64,000 nucleotides of DNA from Saturnia japonica (GCA_033032175.1 CM065309.1:18166001-18230000); one strand, 5' to 3'. Positions 46,161 through 58,835 are shown, numbered from the stretch's first letter. Made by a program: numbers and translations. Notes: a model not told the origin generated them from the letters alone.

Positions 46161-46577
46161 CTAGAAGTGCCCCGCGGTTTCACCCGCATATAATTTAGAA
46201 GAAATCACTGATTAATCATTTATAATAGTTAATTATAGACGATATTTTTATTGGGCGGCCAGGTGGTTACATCGAGGCATCGCACGGCTCTTTCGCGCTA
46301 CTACAACTATAGACATAGACCCCATCCGGGTATTTAATTACATTTTAATTTTGTGTTATATCTCTCAAACTATGCGTCCAAATAACATGCTGTAAAAGAC
46401 GAAGTTTATCTACATTATAAATTGTCTTTATGGTGAAGCAACTTTTGTTCGTAAGGATTTGATATGACATGCTTAAAAATAATGCTCATAAATTAATTTT
46501 TAATCTTCAACAAAAAAAAATTTGCAATATACCTTATTATGGCTCATGTATAAGAGATAAATATATGCTATCGCTGA

Positions 46578-46608
<31 letters not shown>

Positions 46609-46906
46609 CTACTAATGGCTAATATTTTTGTAGAACATTGTATTGACGTATCAATAACAATTAAGCCAGCGCATGCGACTAAAGCAGTTCGCGAGGGCTT
46701 CGACTTCCGACTTACGTAACAAAAATCAATATTTAGGACTAGCTGGAAACTGTAGCCAAATGTTATATAATCATAGATACTATTCCTTGCGAGTATGGCT
46801 ATTATATAAAAAAAAAATTCGATTCCGACTGGTAGTTTAGTGTTTTTAAACAAACAAACAAACAAAAAACTTTTCCGCTTTATTAGATTGTTAATATTAG
46901 TATAGA
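46161..46906 (-). mobile_element. Helitron-like non-autonomous element, complete
   Basis: Read on the minus strand, it begins TCTATACTAATATTA directly after an A and ends CACTTCTAG directly before a T, the A|TC...CTAG|T structure of Helitrons. A GCGG-GTGAAA-CCGC hairpin lies just upstream of the 3' end. It is 746 bp long with no Rep/helicase frame. It shares its interior with 49737-50339. A (TA)n run occupies 46582-46608. Confidence 0.65.
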
Positions 46907-47139
46907 TTTTACATGTTTTTTTTAGAATTTATAACCAAAATATTCTACTCCTTACCATTTCAAATTTCGAACTCTAAGTCCTTATGAGGCCGTGTCCTAA
47001 AACTGCATAACCTCTTTAAGCTTAGAAACCTTCAAATGAGGTACTAATATAGTTCGGTGACTTTCGAGACATTCCAATTTTATTTGGAATTATATAAAGA
47101 TAAAATAATTTAGATGAATTTGGTATCCTTTCACTTTAT

Positions 47140-47865
47140 TTCAGTAAATATTCTCAATAAATTACAGAGTTCCGTGTTTTATAAAAATCGGTCTAGCCGT
47201 TTATGAGTTATTTCCGGATATACAGACAACCTGACAGTTATTTTTTTAAATTTCATGCTCGCGATCAAATTTTATAATAGATGTTACAAAAAAATTTGAA
47301 AAAAGTTTCATGTACAGACAGAGCTACAGATATATCCGTATAGATGAAACTATCAGATCATTCATTTTTTTAATGTGAGAATATTGTTGTAATAGAATTG
47401 TCATTAATGTATTTGTAGTATTTTATTAAAGTCTAAGTGAGGTCAACCTTTTATAAATAAAATCAAATTGAGTTTTCAAACTTGTGTCACAATAAAATGT
47501 AATTTAAATCAAAAGCACTATGGAGTATTGATATCAACTTCGAAGCAAATCACCACCAAAATAACTTTCTACTCCTTTTTAACCCGTTAGGGGATGAATT
47601 TCAATAAGGTCCGAAACACGTCTTCTATCGATTCTGTTAAAAAAGGTTTATTCAAAATTTGAAGTAGATTGGACCAAGGAATCACGTTCTCCCATACAAA
47701 CTTTGCCCCCCCTTTCGGGTAGAATTTCGGAAAATCCTTTCTTATCGGATGCCTACGTCATACAAAGAACACACTCTCCAAGTTTCAGGTCTTTATGATC
47801 AGCGGTTTAGGCTGTGCGTTGATCCGTCAGTCAGTCTCTCAGGACAAAGCATTTTATATGTATAG
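47140..47865. repeat. Degraded dispersed repeats
   Basis: Text such as AAAAATCGGTCTAGCCGTTT (47185), TTTTTAACCCGTTAGGGGAT (47576), TACAAACTTTGCCCCCCCTT (47695) and GGTTTAGGCTGTGCGTTGAT (47804) resembles widespread lepidopteran Helitron- or LINE-derived repeats. Boundaries cannot be set. Confidence 0.35.
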
Positions 47866-47869
47866 ACTA

Positions 47870-48030
47870 TTCTCTACTTGGGGCAGTCTACAGAAGATTG
47901 CATCCAAATAATCTAGTGTTATGTTCCTGCGGTGAGTAGGATTTCTAGTGTATTCCACGCGTCCATAGGCTACAGTAGCCGCTTACCATCAGGCGGGACA
48001 TATGTATGTTTACCATCTTTGTTGTAGTTT
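47870..48030 (-). repeat. SINE-B copy
   Basis: Reverse copy with TCTACAGAAGATTGCATCC, GTTATGTTCCTGCGGTGAGT and GCTTACCATCAGGCGGGACA. A central part of the family consensus is missing. Confidence 0.6.
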
Positions 48031-49108
48031 TTCAACTGTTGCGGAATATTTTAGTGGATATAATGTTTTTTTTTTAGGAATATTTGAATGTTTATAATTA
48101 TAATTTTGTTGACATTCCAACGCCTTAATTTTTGATTATTTGGACTTGTTCAAGATAGTAATGCATATTACAGAATAAACCATATTCATATAAAAACAGT
48201 TCGTGCGTGCCTTATTGCTTTTTGTCGTTTGTAACTCATTACGCTTCGGGTGAAACACTTAGCATTCTGGTTTATGAACTATGCAACAACTTTGAAATTA
48301 TATTCGTATTATTTGTTAGAAATTGAAATGTTATGTTTCCTGATTTATTTTCTACTCATTGGAATTTCAAAGTATTCTTTTAAAACAATGTTTGTATTAA
48401 ATACAAAATGGTTGTTGATTTGGGACGTGAAACTACCTTGGTCAATTATTTATCGTTAAACATAGTTATTTTATATAGATTATTCACGTGCTATTTTCCT
48501 TAGTAACTTTTATTAAAACATAATATTTTTTTATTTCATCAATATTTATAATAATTTTGTAAATCTGTGTTCACGATTTCGATTATGTAATATTAAAAGT
48601 TAAAAACATCTCATTTTAAAGAAACTTCAAGAAAAACTACAAGCTTGGCGCTATCAAAGCAACTAAACGCATCTAAATTTAGATATAGTTGGAAAGAAGA
48701 GAATGCAAGGAAATTAAGTTCAGGAACATAATTACACTGAAAATTTAAAGTCGGACTAATACTCAGTAGAATTCACGCCCTGAGGGTTTCGTACTGATTA
48801 CACTACATATTATATCATTAACATTTAACCACAATAAGTAATTTAGTGTTACAAAAGAAATGAAAATATTTATCTATATAATAATACGTGAAGCAAAAGC
48901 TTTCGGTACCATTTTAAGCGTATTGCGTGCACGGAAGACTGTGAGATTTGGCATGGTTAAAGTTTATATGGAAAAGGAGTACAGAAAGCTAAAATTTATC
49001 TATAAAATGTGTTACTAATATGTCCAGTGTTCGTAGTTCCTTATTTACCGCCTACAAAACACAATTAGAATTCACTAATGTTTATTGTTAATTATTCAAT
49101 AATAATGT
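48031..49108. other. AT-rich spacer
   Basis: No supported gene. A 69-codon open frame at 48250-48459 is AT-driven and lacks recognisable homology. Confidence 0.3.
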
Positions 49109-49109
49109 T

Positions 49110-49370
49110 ATAACATTGATAGCTAAGTATGTGCGGAAATCGTGTCGATCGACGTGATTTAAAAGCCCTGATATGATCCTGAACTTTCGGTAAAAGAAAA
49201 CATCGTGATGAAACCATAGCATGGTGGTAGGGCATTTTCTAATGTCCGCCTGGCTAACTTCCAGCCGCAAGTTGAAAATCTGTCGCGAAGGTGTGTTCCG
49301 GCAGCTCCATTAAATTGAGGTTCAGGTGAGATTGCGGGTGAATGCTAAATAAAACCTATAAAGAAATAAA
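49110..49370 (+). repeat. SINE-A copy
   Basis: Contains GTCGATCGACGTGATTTAAA, TCGTGATGAAACCATAGCAT, CCGCCTGGCTAACTTCC and GTGTTCCGGCAGCTCCA, with tail GGTTCAGGTGAGATTGCGGG. The tRNA-like head is degraded. Confidence 0.6.
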
Positions 49371-49736
49371 AAATCATCGAAGACGTATAGTTCACCTTTG
49401 AAACTTCTTGATAACCTTAAAGCCATCACGTTTATCTAATTAAATGTGAAATATTAAGCAACTTTCGATTTTAACTGATAATGCTCGCCGTGGGGTATTT
49501 AATATTAGTGTACACTCCTCCCTTTTAACGGAGGTGTTGAAAGAAATTTATCATTATTGTAATTAGTATAAAGATAGGTTATCACGCTAAATATCATATG
49601 AGGTAAGTAGAAGAATATTAATGGTAGGTTCTTTATTTTATATTATGTCAGAAACGGATTATTATCTATACTAATAAATGTATAGTTTTGTACATGTCAA
49701 TTTTTCAATTTTGTGATAGGTATCTATATATTAATA

Positions 49737-50339
49737 CTAGCAGTGCCACACGAATCCACCCGTGCAGCCTATCATATTGGTTCTCCCTTCCCACAAGTAC
49801 AAATTATTTTAATTTTTCATTATCTCCTAAACTATGTGTCCAAATATAATATAGAATACCTACTTTAAAATGCAAAATTTAATTTCATAACATTGTCTTT
49901 ATGACGAAGTAACTTAAAAATAATGTTCATAAATCAATATTTAATGTTCAACACAAAGAAAAAATCTTGGAAATTCCTTATTGTGACTTATGAAGTACAC
50001 TATCGCGGACTATTTTTAGATATACTAAGGACCAATATTTTTGTAGAACATTATATTTACGTATCATTAACCATTACACAAGTACACGCCGACAAAGCAG
50101 TTCGGGAACACTTCCACTTCCTACTTACTTAACCAAAATCAATATGTAAGTGTAGCTGAAAGTTGTAACCTAAATGTTAGATAGCTATAACTACTTAGAT
50201 AGATAGATATACTATTCCTCGTCAATCTGGCTATTACATACAAAAATAATTGTTCGAATCCGATTGGAAGTTTCAGAGATTAGCGTGTTTAAACAATCAA
50301 AGGAAAAATCTTTTCCGCTTTATTATATTAATTATCAGA
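49737..50339 (-). mobile_element. Helitron-like non-autonomous element, second copy
   Basis: On the minus strand it runs from about 50339 (A|TCTGATAATTAATA, a mutated 5' end) to CTAG at 49737-49740, followed by T. The interior aligns with 46161-46906 over most of its length, for example TTTTTGTAGAACATT and CTTTTCCGCTTTATTA. It lacks the (TA)n run, which explains part of its shorter length. Confidence 0.55.
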
Positions 50340-50344
50340 TTTTA

Positions 50345-51765
50345 TGGCCTATTTGTTGAGATAAGTTATAGGATAAATAAATTCAAGCTATCACTTTAAG
50401 GAGCGGAGAAGTAGCTGTCACACGAGTATTCTTCACCGTCCCCATAGCCTTAATTGATTAGGATACTGTCAAAGTGATATATTTAACTACGGACTCATTT
50501 AGCTCTTCGGACATGGTTGTCCGCCATCCGCTGCGAACTTTTCTGATAGATTGGGTAGTGGTACAAAGGTTAATGCGGATGTGGTGAAAGATTTTTGGTC
50601 ACTGAGCTTTAAAAGGGGGCTAACTCTCTAGTACAGCTACCGAAGTAAATCGATAGAAGAATTTGAACGCATTTCAATGACAACCCTTACTTCTCCATAT
50701 TGTATCCTATTAAGTTAATGATTTTTAATATTATATCCTTTGTTAAGTTTAGTATTTTATATTCCATCTATTGTTTATTCTATGCTACCGAAAACAGAAA
50801 AGAAAGTTTTTACAATTGTAATAACAATTTTCGTACAATTTTCCTTTGAATCAAAACAAAAGCAGTTAACAATACCATAGAAACCGCACTTCCTCTTCGC
50901 ATTCCACAAGAATGTAACTATTTTATTGTATCAGGCATAGTAAAATAGTGAACAGTAGTTTAATGATTTAATTTATATGGCTATTTCGCATAATAATTAA
51001 TGTAATCAACCTAACAGCTGTTATTTAAACAGATTTTTAAATGATAGCGCCTCAAACATGTTAGTTGAATATTTTCATTACGAATGCTACCTACTGATGG
51101 TATTCCTTTTAAATCAATGTTCAAAAAACTATTTGTCTATTTTTCCTCGATAGAGACGTATATAAGCTTTAAAATGATATTTGAATCAGTTATTTTGATG
51201 AAGAATTAAGGAAAATATAGCGTTGCCACAAAAAACACTTATGATAAATAAATATATAGAAGAAGATTAGCAACTGTTACATGTCCGTTTCGCTGAGCGT
51301 ACTTACCTAAATTAAACTTTAGTGTTAGTTGATAAAAAGTATTTTGTGTCCTATTCCGTAATATAATCGGTTTCTTTACTAAACATTAGAATCAATACAA
51401 CCTTTTTCACGTGCGATTGAAAGACAAACATTAAACAATCATAGTTTCACATATACATTATAGTAGATTTCGCGGTTTCGCTTGTGTATAATATAAGATT
51501 TGTACACAATAAAATATTACTTATAACCAACTGTTTGCACGTACCATTCTATTATTGAATACACGTTTCGTTTTCAGTGTTTCTAGAGATTATCCACAAA
51601 AATCAAAACTCAAATCATTTTTGCTTTATATTTTTCGTGTAAGTTTAGATATTTGGTGTAAGGTTATGTTTCATAAAGCAATTAAGATTTGCTTATGATA
51701 ATTATAATTTTACTAAAATGATAGTAAGAACGTTTTTATAGGTTTTATCGTTTAGCCACATTCTT
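50345..51765. other. AT-rich spacer
   Basis: No gene recognised. A short Helitron-like trace (TTTCGCGGTTTCGCTTGTGT) lies near 51468. Confidence 0.3.
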
Positions 51766-52035
51766 AACTGATGGTAAGTGACGATGTGGCTCAAGATAAC
51801 ACGCTAAAGTGAGTTCTGGCTCGCAAATGCAGCAGCCGGAACACACAGGTTGTTTGGCGACAGATTTTAAACTTGAGGGTGGTAGCTAATTAGGCAGTTA
51901 TTAAAAAATAGCCAACCACCATGCTACGGTTTCATCACGATGTTTTCTTCACCGAAAACTCAGGTTCATTGCAGGGATTCGAACTCACGTCGATCGATGC
52001 GATGTCCGTATTCGCTACCACTTAGCCATCATCGC
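51766..52035 (-). repeat. SINE-A copy, nearly complete (reverse)
   Basis: Begins with the tail TAAGTGACGATGTGGCTCAA. The body follows: GCAGCCGGAACACACAGG, TGAGGGTGGTAGCTAATTAG and GCTACGGTTTCATCACGATG. It ends with the tRNA-like head GGGATTCGAACTCACGTCGA and CGCTACCACTTAGCCATC. Confidence 0.65.
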
Positions 52036-52204
52036 TTAAACAATACAATACAGGAACATAGGTGGCAGTTGAGATTTTGTATTCATGAACCAAAGACTGC
52101 CATCTTAATAACAATATTTAAATACTAAGGTGAAAAACATTACCCGCACCATTGCTTCTTAATTAGGTACTCTATTTTTTTTCAAATAAGCATAAGCAAA
52201 GCAA

Positions 52205-52390
52205 ATAAGCATAAGGCCGGTCTGATTGTAAGCAGCTACCGTATTCAATAGATGCTTGTTATACCATTGGTTTCACTAGCATCTTGCTGACCTTGAATAC
52301 CCTACCCCAAGGAGGAACACAACATAAGGTTATTTGGCTGCGATCTTCTGTAGAGTGGAGATATACTACCTTCCAAGCCGCTCCATGTAT
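52205..52390 (+). repeat. SINE-B copy
   Basis: Forward copy with GGCCGGTCTGATTGTAAGC, CTGACCTTGAATACCCTACC, CATAAGGTTATTTGGCTGCG and TGTAGAGTGGAGATATACT. Confidence 0.6.
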
Positions 52391-52399
52391 AAAAGATAA

Positions 52400-55300
52400 G
52401 TATCGAAATTGATATTAAAAAAAAAATCAAATTGCTGTACTGAAAATATGTATACGGTGGTATATACATATCGCGTGAAATAACGTTCATTGAAGATTTA
52501 ACCGAGTTTCCATATTGTAACATAACCCACTTTTACTCTCTGATATATCTAATACGAGCCGTGACAACACAATTGTATGTGAACATAAATGAACCTTTAA
52601 GGGGAACGCGTCTTTAGTTATTGCATACATTGTATTAACTTACTAGAAGGGCTGTTTTAAGACGTCGTAGTATAGACTGCGCGCGAGATGCGAGCAGGAC
52701 TGTTTCAGATAGTGTTGAATAAATATCAATTAACTATCGATTAATTATTCGTAATTTGCACAATCAATTACACGTTAGTTAAGGAATAAACTATCGATAG
52801 TTTATTTTTAAAGAAAAGCACATAATTTGGGGTTGAATGACCTTTTTAGCTCGTCAAGTTACCAAAGTAAGCACACTGCGGAACACGCGGCTTACATTTT
52901 TTTTCGCTTTGCAAACAATTAAGTGCCGTTATATTCGTTATTTTTCTACCAGGGGTTTTATGGAACTCCTTATTTGTAACCGAATGTATGTGATATGCGA
53001 AATATAAATAATATCCGAAACCGTAACCGTATTCTTGTCAATGTTTGGAATAACATTGATTTTTCGAGACTTTCCAAAACAAAAAAATAATTATATAAAA
53101 TATTGTCTATCTACAAATGTATAGATTTAATATAAACATTAATTTAATTTTTTGAAACATGTATTACTTTTTACTGAAATTATCCAAAACTGACGGATAT
53201 TTGTAATAATTTAATATTCGATTAAACTAATTAATCACTCTTAAGATCCAAAATCCAGATCAGAGATCTTGTATCCGTAAAATCTCTTATTTCTATAAAA
53301 AAAAAATTCGGCTTTTATCCATTGATCGTAAAATATGTCACAAATACTAAAGGCCATTTCTAGTAGATATTAAATCAATTGTCGTATTAGTCGGTGTTTG
53401 ACAAAGGCACTGTAAGTTAATAAAAACATACCAAATCTGCTAAGTAGAACATTGTATGTAAATATTAGATTTAGATACAGCATTTTGAGATGCAATAACA
53501 GGAAAGGACGGTGGGCTTTTAGCGTGCTTTATATACTACATTAACTTATTTGTTGTTCATATTCAAAATTTCAAAAAGGTTATTTATTTATAGTGATTCG
53601 TTTTTAATTTTCCGTTGTATTATCAATAATTGATACTTCCGTAATTATATAAGTGCTCGTAAGCACGTACGGTTGCAGCATGCGTACTGCAGTCCCAAAA
53701 TATTAAGTTTCGAGTAGCGTGCAATAGAGTGGCAGATAGGACAAAATACCAAAGGCCGAAGGAATCATCTGGCTCAAAGGTACTAAGAGCACGGGGGAAT
53801 ACTACAATTTAATAAGGAACTTAAAATGTTTTATTTATCCAACCAAAAAATCCAAAAAATTGTACACAATAATCATAATAGCGTTTGTGTGTACTTTATT
53901 ACATAGTGATTTATTAAAAATAAACAACAACGTTCGTTGAACTTCTTTATATAGACTAAAGGCCCCATCTGATGGATTTATGTGATGGTTTCTAATTTAA
54001 TTCATAAAATTTGTATATTAATTTGGGCGGAATTTCATCTGATGTCGTTTGATTATTATGTACAAGTGGATTGTACCTAACTAGGAACATGTATTTTATG
54101 TCACCACAAAAACTACCTGGATAGTAATTTTACCAAAGGGAGTCGCCATCTTGTTGGCGCTATATTTGAAGATTACAAGAATAATTAGATTAATAATAAT
54201 CTATTCATTTGACTTTGACAGAACTATATACGAATACACGTGGCCATTATTTAAAAAAAGAAGGTCCGGAACAAAGCGATAGCAGAAGTAACAAAATATC
54301 ACTTTTGAAATGGCAAATCCCGTTTGGTACAATTTGGCTGGTACTTAATATAAATTTGCCATTTTTAAGCATTAGAATTTTCTGTTATCGCTTTGCACTT
54401 ACAAAATACGTAATTAAGTAGCGGGTCACGTCTATTGTTATTCGTTTGTCCTCTTATCGCGATATGTAACCAGCTCAGGTGCAAATAAATAGATGTTCTT
54501 AAAGTGGAGCACGAGTGGAAATAGTTTTATCGAGTAATAGATTTTTAGTTGTACAGAATGCGAGTGCGTGTCAACTCCACACGGCGTCGTGTCTGGCCGT
54601 TTCAATTTCTGGACCGTACAGATTAATTACCAGATAGCATGCTGTTGTCTCTGACACAATACATTCCAACTTATGTAACCACATGACATAGAGTGTTGGT
54701 ATTGGTATACTGAGAGATACGGATAAAATTCTTAATTCATCATTTGGTGATAAATTTAAATTTCGCAGATTTGTAAATTATATCTAAATATGGGAAACAT
54801 CGTAACGATGAAACTATAATATGAAACAGTCACATGAACATTAACTTTCCTCAAATATTCTAGAATTTATTTTGCTATCAATTATGCTACAGATAAAAAT
54901 CTGCCGTGGTAATTGCAAAAAATATTAGCAAAATATAAAAACATTTGAAATATCAAAAATTATTAGATAACATCTTAACGCATTATATTAAATAGTTTTG
55001 ATTAAAGTTAAACTTTTGTATGTGGTTAATAAATTTACAAAGAGCTTCACAATTACAAAAATAAAATAATTTCATGTTATTAATATAATTAGAATAGGTA
55101 ATATATGTTTATGTTTCTATGGATTGAGCTATGGGAAATTCTATATTAGTAACATACGCATCAGGTATGCTATTAATCTATAATTATAATAATACTGTCT
55201 AATGTGTAATGTTGTTGGAGTATTCATTAAAATAAATAAATAAATGTTATTTTGCTCTCGGTATATTGCAAGCTCAAACGTTTCATTGTGAAATGACCTC

Positions 55301-55560
55301 ACGATCTTTGGCACATCGCTAAGTTGACTGTCATCAATATACTTCAAAGTGTATTTGTTATGCTAAGTTAGGGTTTAATAACTGTATCATTATTGTCTTG
55401 TATAGTATGCGGTCTTCGATTGAGCGTGTGATTGACTCCGTGAGAGTTTCCTTTGTTGTGACATCGGAACGCATTCGAGAACAGCGGGGGATTATCATTA
55501 ATATATTTTATAACCTAATGATGCAATTGCTACAGTATTATATTTAATACTATCACTTTA
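52400..55560. other. Long AT-rich spacer
   Basis: More than 3 kb in which I recognise no gene, transposase, LINE block or repeat copy. The open frames here (for example 54209-54421) are short and composition-driven. Confidence 0.3.
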
Positions 55561-55564
55561 AATT

Positions 55565-55860
55565 GACATATCCCACCTAATGGTAAATGCAGTTAAAACG
55601 CACCGTCGAACATTGACAGATTTGAAATCACATTGGGTATTTCTCTTACTTGGGTCAGCCCTACTGGTGAAATAACTCTACCCTACATAAGGTCGCAGTT
55701 AAATAACCTTGTGTTGTGTTCCTGCGGTGCGTAGGGTTTCCAGAACTCCTTGGAGAAGAAGAATTCAAGGTAGGCAACGGGCTAGTGACACAAGCATCCA
55801 CAGGATACGGTAACTGCTTACCATCAGTGAGGTCGTACATTAGTTTACCACCTAGTCATA
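55565..55860 (-). repeat. SINE-B copy, long form (reverse)
   Basis: Contains CTACCCTACATAAGGTCGCAG, AACCTTGTGTTGTGTTCCTG, GGAGAAGAAGAATTCAAGGT and TGCTTACCATCAGTGAGGTC. It keeps the central segment lost from the copy at 47870. Confidence 0.6.
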
Positions 55861-55867
55861 TAATTCT

Positions 55868-55925
55868 TTTTTTTACTAACTATACTGGAGCCTGAGATGG
55901 CTTTTATAGCTTCACCGGGATTGGG
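55868..55925 (+). repeat. Short dispersed repeat (GTTAGCCTTAGGGGCC type), deleted form
   Basis: TTTTTTTACTAACTATACTG continues GAGCCTGAGATGGCTTTTAT and AGCTTCACCGGGA. It lacks the central TTAGCCTTAGGGGCC found in the copies at 22665 and 27772. Confidence 0.45.
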
Positions 55926-56130
55926 GGCTTTTATACTGTATTTCATCATATGTATGGTAGTTAAGCTACACCTACGAATGCTCTCTATTTAAGTTAATGT
56001 CCAGTTATGTAAATACATAGGTAAGTAAACGAAAAATAAATTAACAAAATTAGTATCAAAAATAATATTACGATTAAAAGAAAATGTATATAGGCACTAC
56101 ATATACTTTATAATATATTCTATAATATTA

Positions 56131-56420
56131 CTAGCGATGTGCCCGCGGCTCCACACGCGTTTATTACTTCGCAGTAGTTATTTACATCCAGTAATTTGTC
56201 AATAATTGAGATAAAAACTATCCTTTCTTTTAAGTTGGACCAAATTTCAGATAGTTACGACATTTAATCGTAATTGGGTCATTCATTTCGGAGTTTATCC
56301 CGAACATACATCGTGACACGAGATTTTTATATATGTAAGATAAAGAAGTAAAGTTTATATGTTTATAGCAGTAATCCCTGGAACTACTGATTCGTTTCTA
56401 AAAATTGTTACACTAATAGA
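56131..56420 (-). mobile_element. Helitron-like fragment (reverse)
   Basis: Starts CTAGCGATGTGCCCGCGGCT, the reverse of a CTAG-type 3' end, and has AAATTTCAGATAGTTACGAC-like Helitron text. The 5' end of the element was not found. Confidence 0.4.
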
Positions 56421-56464
56421 AAACTATTTTCTTCCTGAATAAAATGGACTATTCTTTGTTCAAA

Positions 56465-56800
56465 ATCAAAATCAAAATTTTTTTTATTCAATTTAGGTCC
56501 TAAGAAGGCATTCATGAACGTCAAAGCACGGTAGTAACCGGTTCGGAAAACATCTCAGTCATCAGGAAGAACCAGAAAAAAACTTGATCGAGTTTATCAA
56601 TATTAAAAAAAATCTTTTTTTAAGGTATTTAAATTGTTTATAATTATCATTTTCAGTGGATGTACTTACAAAGAGGGAATCACTTCGATATATCACTGTC
56701 ACTCACGTAATGAGCAACCCTACAGATGTGCAAACCGGCAAATCGGTAATGTTCTTAGGAAGTTTATTATAGAACCTAGTACAATTACCTAAAAAACTTT
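56465..56800 (-). mobile_element. LINE 3' end, second copy
   Basis: Aligns with 28553-28925: TTCAATTTAGGTCCTAAGAA, GGCATTCATGAACGTCAAAG, then the ORF2 end (CCGGCAAATCGGTAATGTTC). It is more decayed than the first copy. Confidence 0.6.
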
Positions 56801-57470
56801 AATTTTATTTATTATAGTCTAAAAGATGTTTATATTTATTTCTATTATTGATATTGAACTTATCAATTTACAAGTTCAAAATTATCTAAATAAATAATAT
56901 AATAATCTAAATAGATACGTTCTTATTAAATTTTATATTAAAATTAACTTCAATAAAGTTACGGAATTTTGCTGGTAGGTATTTTATAAATTAAAATCTC
57001 CAACCCCGAAATCTAAGTCACACGATCTGTTTGCAGTATTTATGTTATTTATAAAATTGAGTTCGAACCATTTATTTAAATAACATATCCTGATATACTA
57101 CAAGCACACTTACTAACACTTGCTAGTGATATAAGTGACTGAGTTATCATTGTGTAGATTGTATCTGATCTATCCAATTTACTTTAGGTCTTTTCAACTG
57201 ACGCAATCAGTTCTCATACGTCCGATTGCTGCAGTGTAATCATTATTTGAACTCAATTAAACGGATTACGAAATAAAAAGTGTTTTCTTTCCTCCTTTCG
57301 TATTATATTTACTTTGATGTATGTATGGATATCAAAGAATAGTATGTAGAATAGAAACTTGTTGTTTCCCACGGTTTCACCCGTCTTAGATTTCAATCTG
57401 GCAACACTGTTCAAAACTGGGATTTTTGACTTTCATAACGCCTTCAGGCCTAAATCGAATAAAATCTATT

Positions 57471-57537
57471 CTCTCCCGGTGAGATGGCAAATGTGCGCAT
57501 GCGCGTACTTTACTTTATCTCCCGGTAACCTAGCAAC
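57471..57537. promoter_or_regulatory. Cluster of NRF1/Ewg-like and X-box-like motifs
   Basis: TGCGCATGCGCG at 57494-57505 is a near-perfect palindromic NRF1 (insect Ewg) site. GTAACC-T-AGCAAC at 57525-57537 fits the RFX X-box. A related block, CTCTCCCGGTGAGATGGCAA (57471-57490), repeats the CTCCCGGT...GCAA layout on the other side. No gene start could be tied to it, so the motifs may be chance or part of a repeat. Confidence 0.25.
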
Positions 57538-57595
57538 TGCGTGTTTATATATAAAATATATAAACTTTTCATCCCGGAGGAGAAAAAAATTGTAA

Positions 57596-57710
57596 ACGCA
57601 CCTAGGGAGAAAAGTAGGACATCCCCACCCGCGATTGTATCCCTCGCCTTCGGCTAGGGTGACAAAGATACGAACGGGCGTGAATGTCCTACTTTTCTCC
57701 CTCGGTGCGT
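57596..57710. repeat. 115-bp foldback (inverted repeat)
   Basis: ACGCACCTAGGGAGAAAAGT at the left is mirrored by the reverse complement ACGCACCGAGGGAGAAAAGT at the right, continuing AGGACAT in both. The centre holds a further small hairpin (CCCTCGCCTTCGGCTAGGG). No clear target duplication is visible. It may be a foldback MITE or a transcribed hairpin. Confidence 0.6.
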
Positions 57711-58449
57711 AATATACTATTTACTTTGACTTGATTTAAAGCTCAATGCAAGGCACCACGACAAATTCAAGGAAACAAAAAAGGAGAAGGTTCTATGTTA
57801 GACTCTATAGTACGAATGTTTTTCCCACGAAGATCTAGTTTTTTCTTTGTTCACTGATTACTTAGCCAATTGTAGACCGATTTAAAAAGAAACTTTTTTT
57901 TCTATTTGAAAAGGTATTTTATTTATACTCTTGAGACGGTTCCACTGTCACCAAATGAAGATTTAAAAATCCCATGGAAATCGAGATAAATATATTTGTT
58001 TTTCGCTTTCTAGTGGCTCTTTTTAATGTCTTTTTGCGTTTTGTTTGTTGACACTTTAAATTTTAAAAAAATGTATTCATTTTCAAGTTTTTCTTACGCA
58101 ATGGAACCAATGGTTGTCGACAAAGAATTTTTGTAACAGAACTTTTACTGTAACATCTTTATAAGGAGAGTCATAATGGTTCGTGCTAATAATTCTCGAA
58201 ATCGTTTGATTCTTCCGTTTGTGGGCGTTTATGAGTTATGAGTACACTTAACTTACACTTTCTTTATAAATATTTGGCTATTTCTATTAATATTCATCAT
58301 TGATGAGTAATAATTATTGATTGTAAACTTTCATTATAACATAACACCGCCTACGGCGCGGCGCGGCGTAGGCCTCTGGGATAATCGTAGATAAGAGATA
58401 GTTTAATATTAAAATCCATTGGCGTGAACTCTATAGTGCAGTAGCCCGA
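57711..58449. other. Spacer with a GC-rich palindromic patch
   Basis: AT-rich except GCCTACGGCGCGGCGCGGCG at about 58351, which resembles, in reverse, the GC-rich block of the LINE 3' end at 13675. No gene is seen. Confidence 0.3.
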
Positions 58450-58590
58450 ACAATTATAAGTGCTTAACGACAGATTTTTTACTTGAGGGTGGTAGCTAGC
58501 CAGGCACAAATTAGAAAATAACCTATGAAGGTGCTATGCTTTCATCACGATGTTTTCCTTCACCGAAAGCTCAGGTTCATTGCTGGTAAC
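58450..58590 (-). repeat. SINE-A fragment
   Basis: Contains TGAGGGTGGTAGCTAGCCAG, GCTATGCTTTCATCACGATG and TTCACCGAAAGCTCAGGTTC, the middle of SINE-A in reverse. Confidence 0.6.
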
Positions 58591-58637
58591 ACAATATAGA
58601 GTTCTTGTAAAACATTTTTCTTACTTTTTTTATACAA

Positions 58638-58835
58638 TAAAGGTGGTAAACAAGCATACGGCCCGCCTGATGGTAAGCGGCTATAGGTCCACTAGCGCGT
58701 TGCCGACCATGAACTTCCCTACCCTACTCACCGTAGAAACGAAACACTTGATTATTTGGCTGCGATATTTTGTAGGGTGGAGGTATATTACTCCAGTCAG
58801 ATTGCCCCTGGTAGAGAGAAATCTACAAAGAAACT
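58638..58835 (+). repeat. SINE-B copy
   Basis: Forward copy with AAAGGTGGTAAACAAGCATA, GGCCCGCCTGATGGTAAGCG, TAGCGCGTTGCCGACCATGA and TTGTAGGGTGGAGGTATATT. Confidence 0.65.

Noticed and set aside
46582..46608. (TA)n run as a regulatory or origin element
   Set aside because: It is a simple microsatellite inside a Helitron-like element, absent from the second copy. A similar run at 20204 follows a SINE head.
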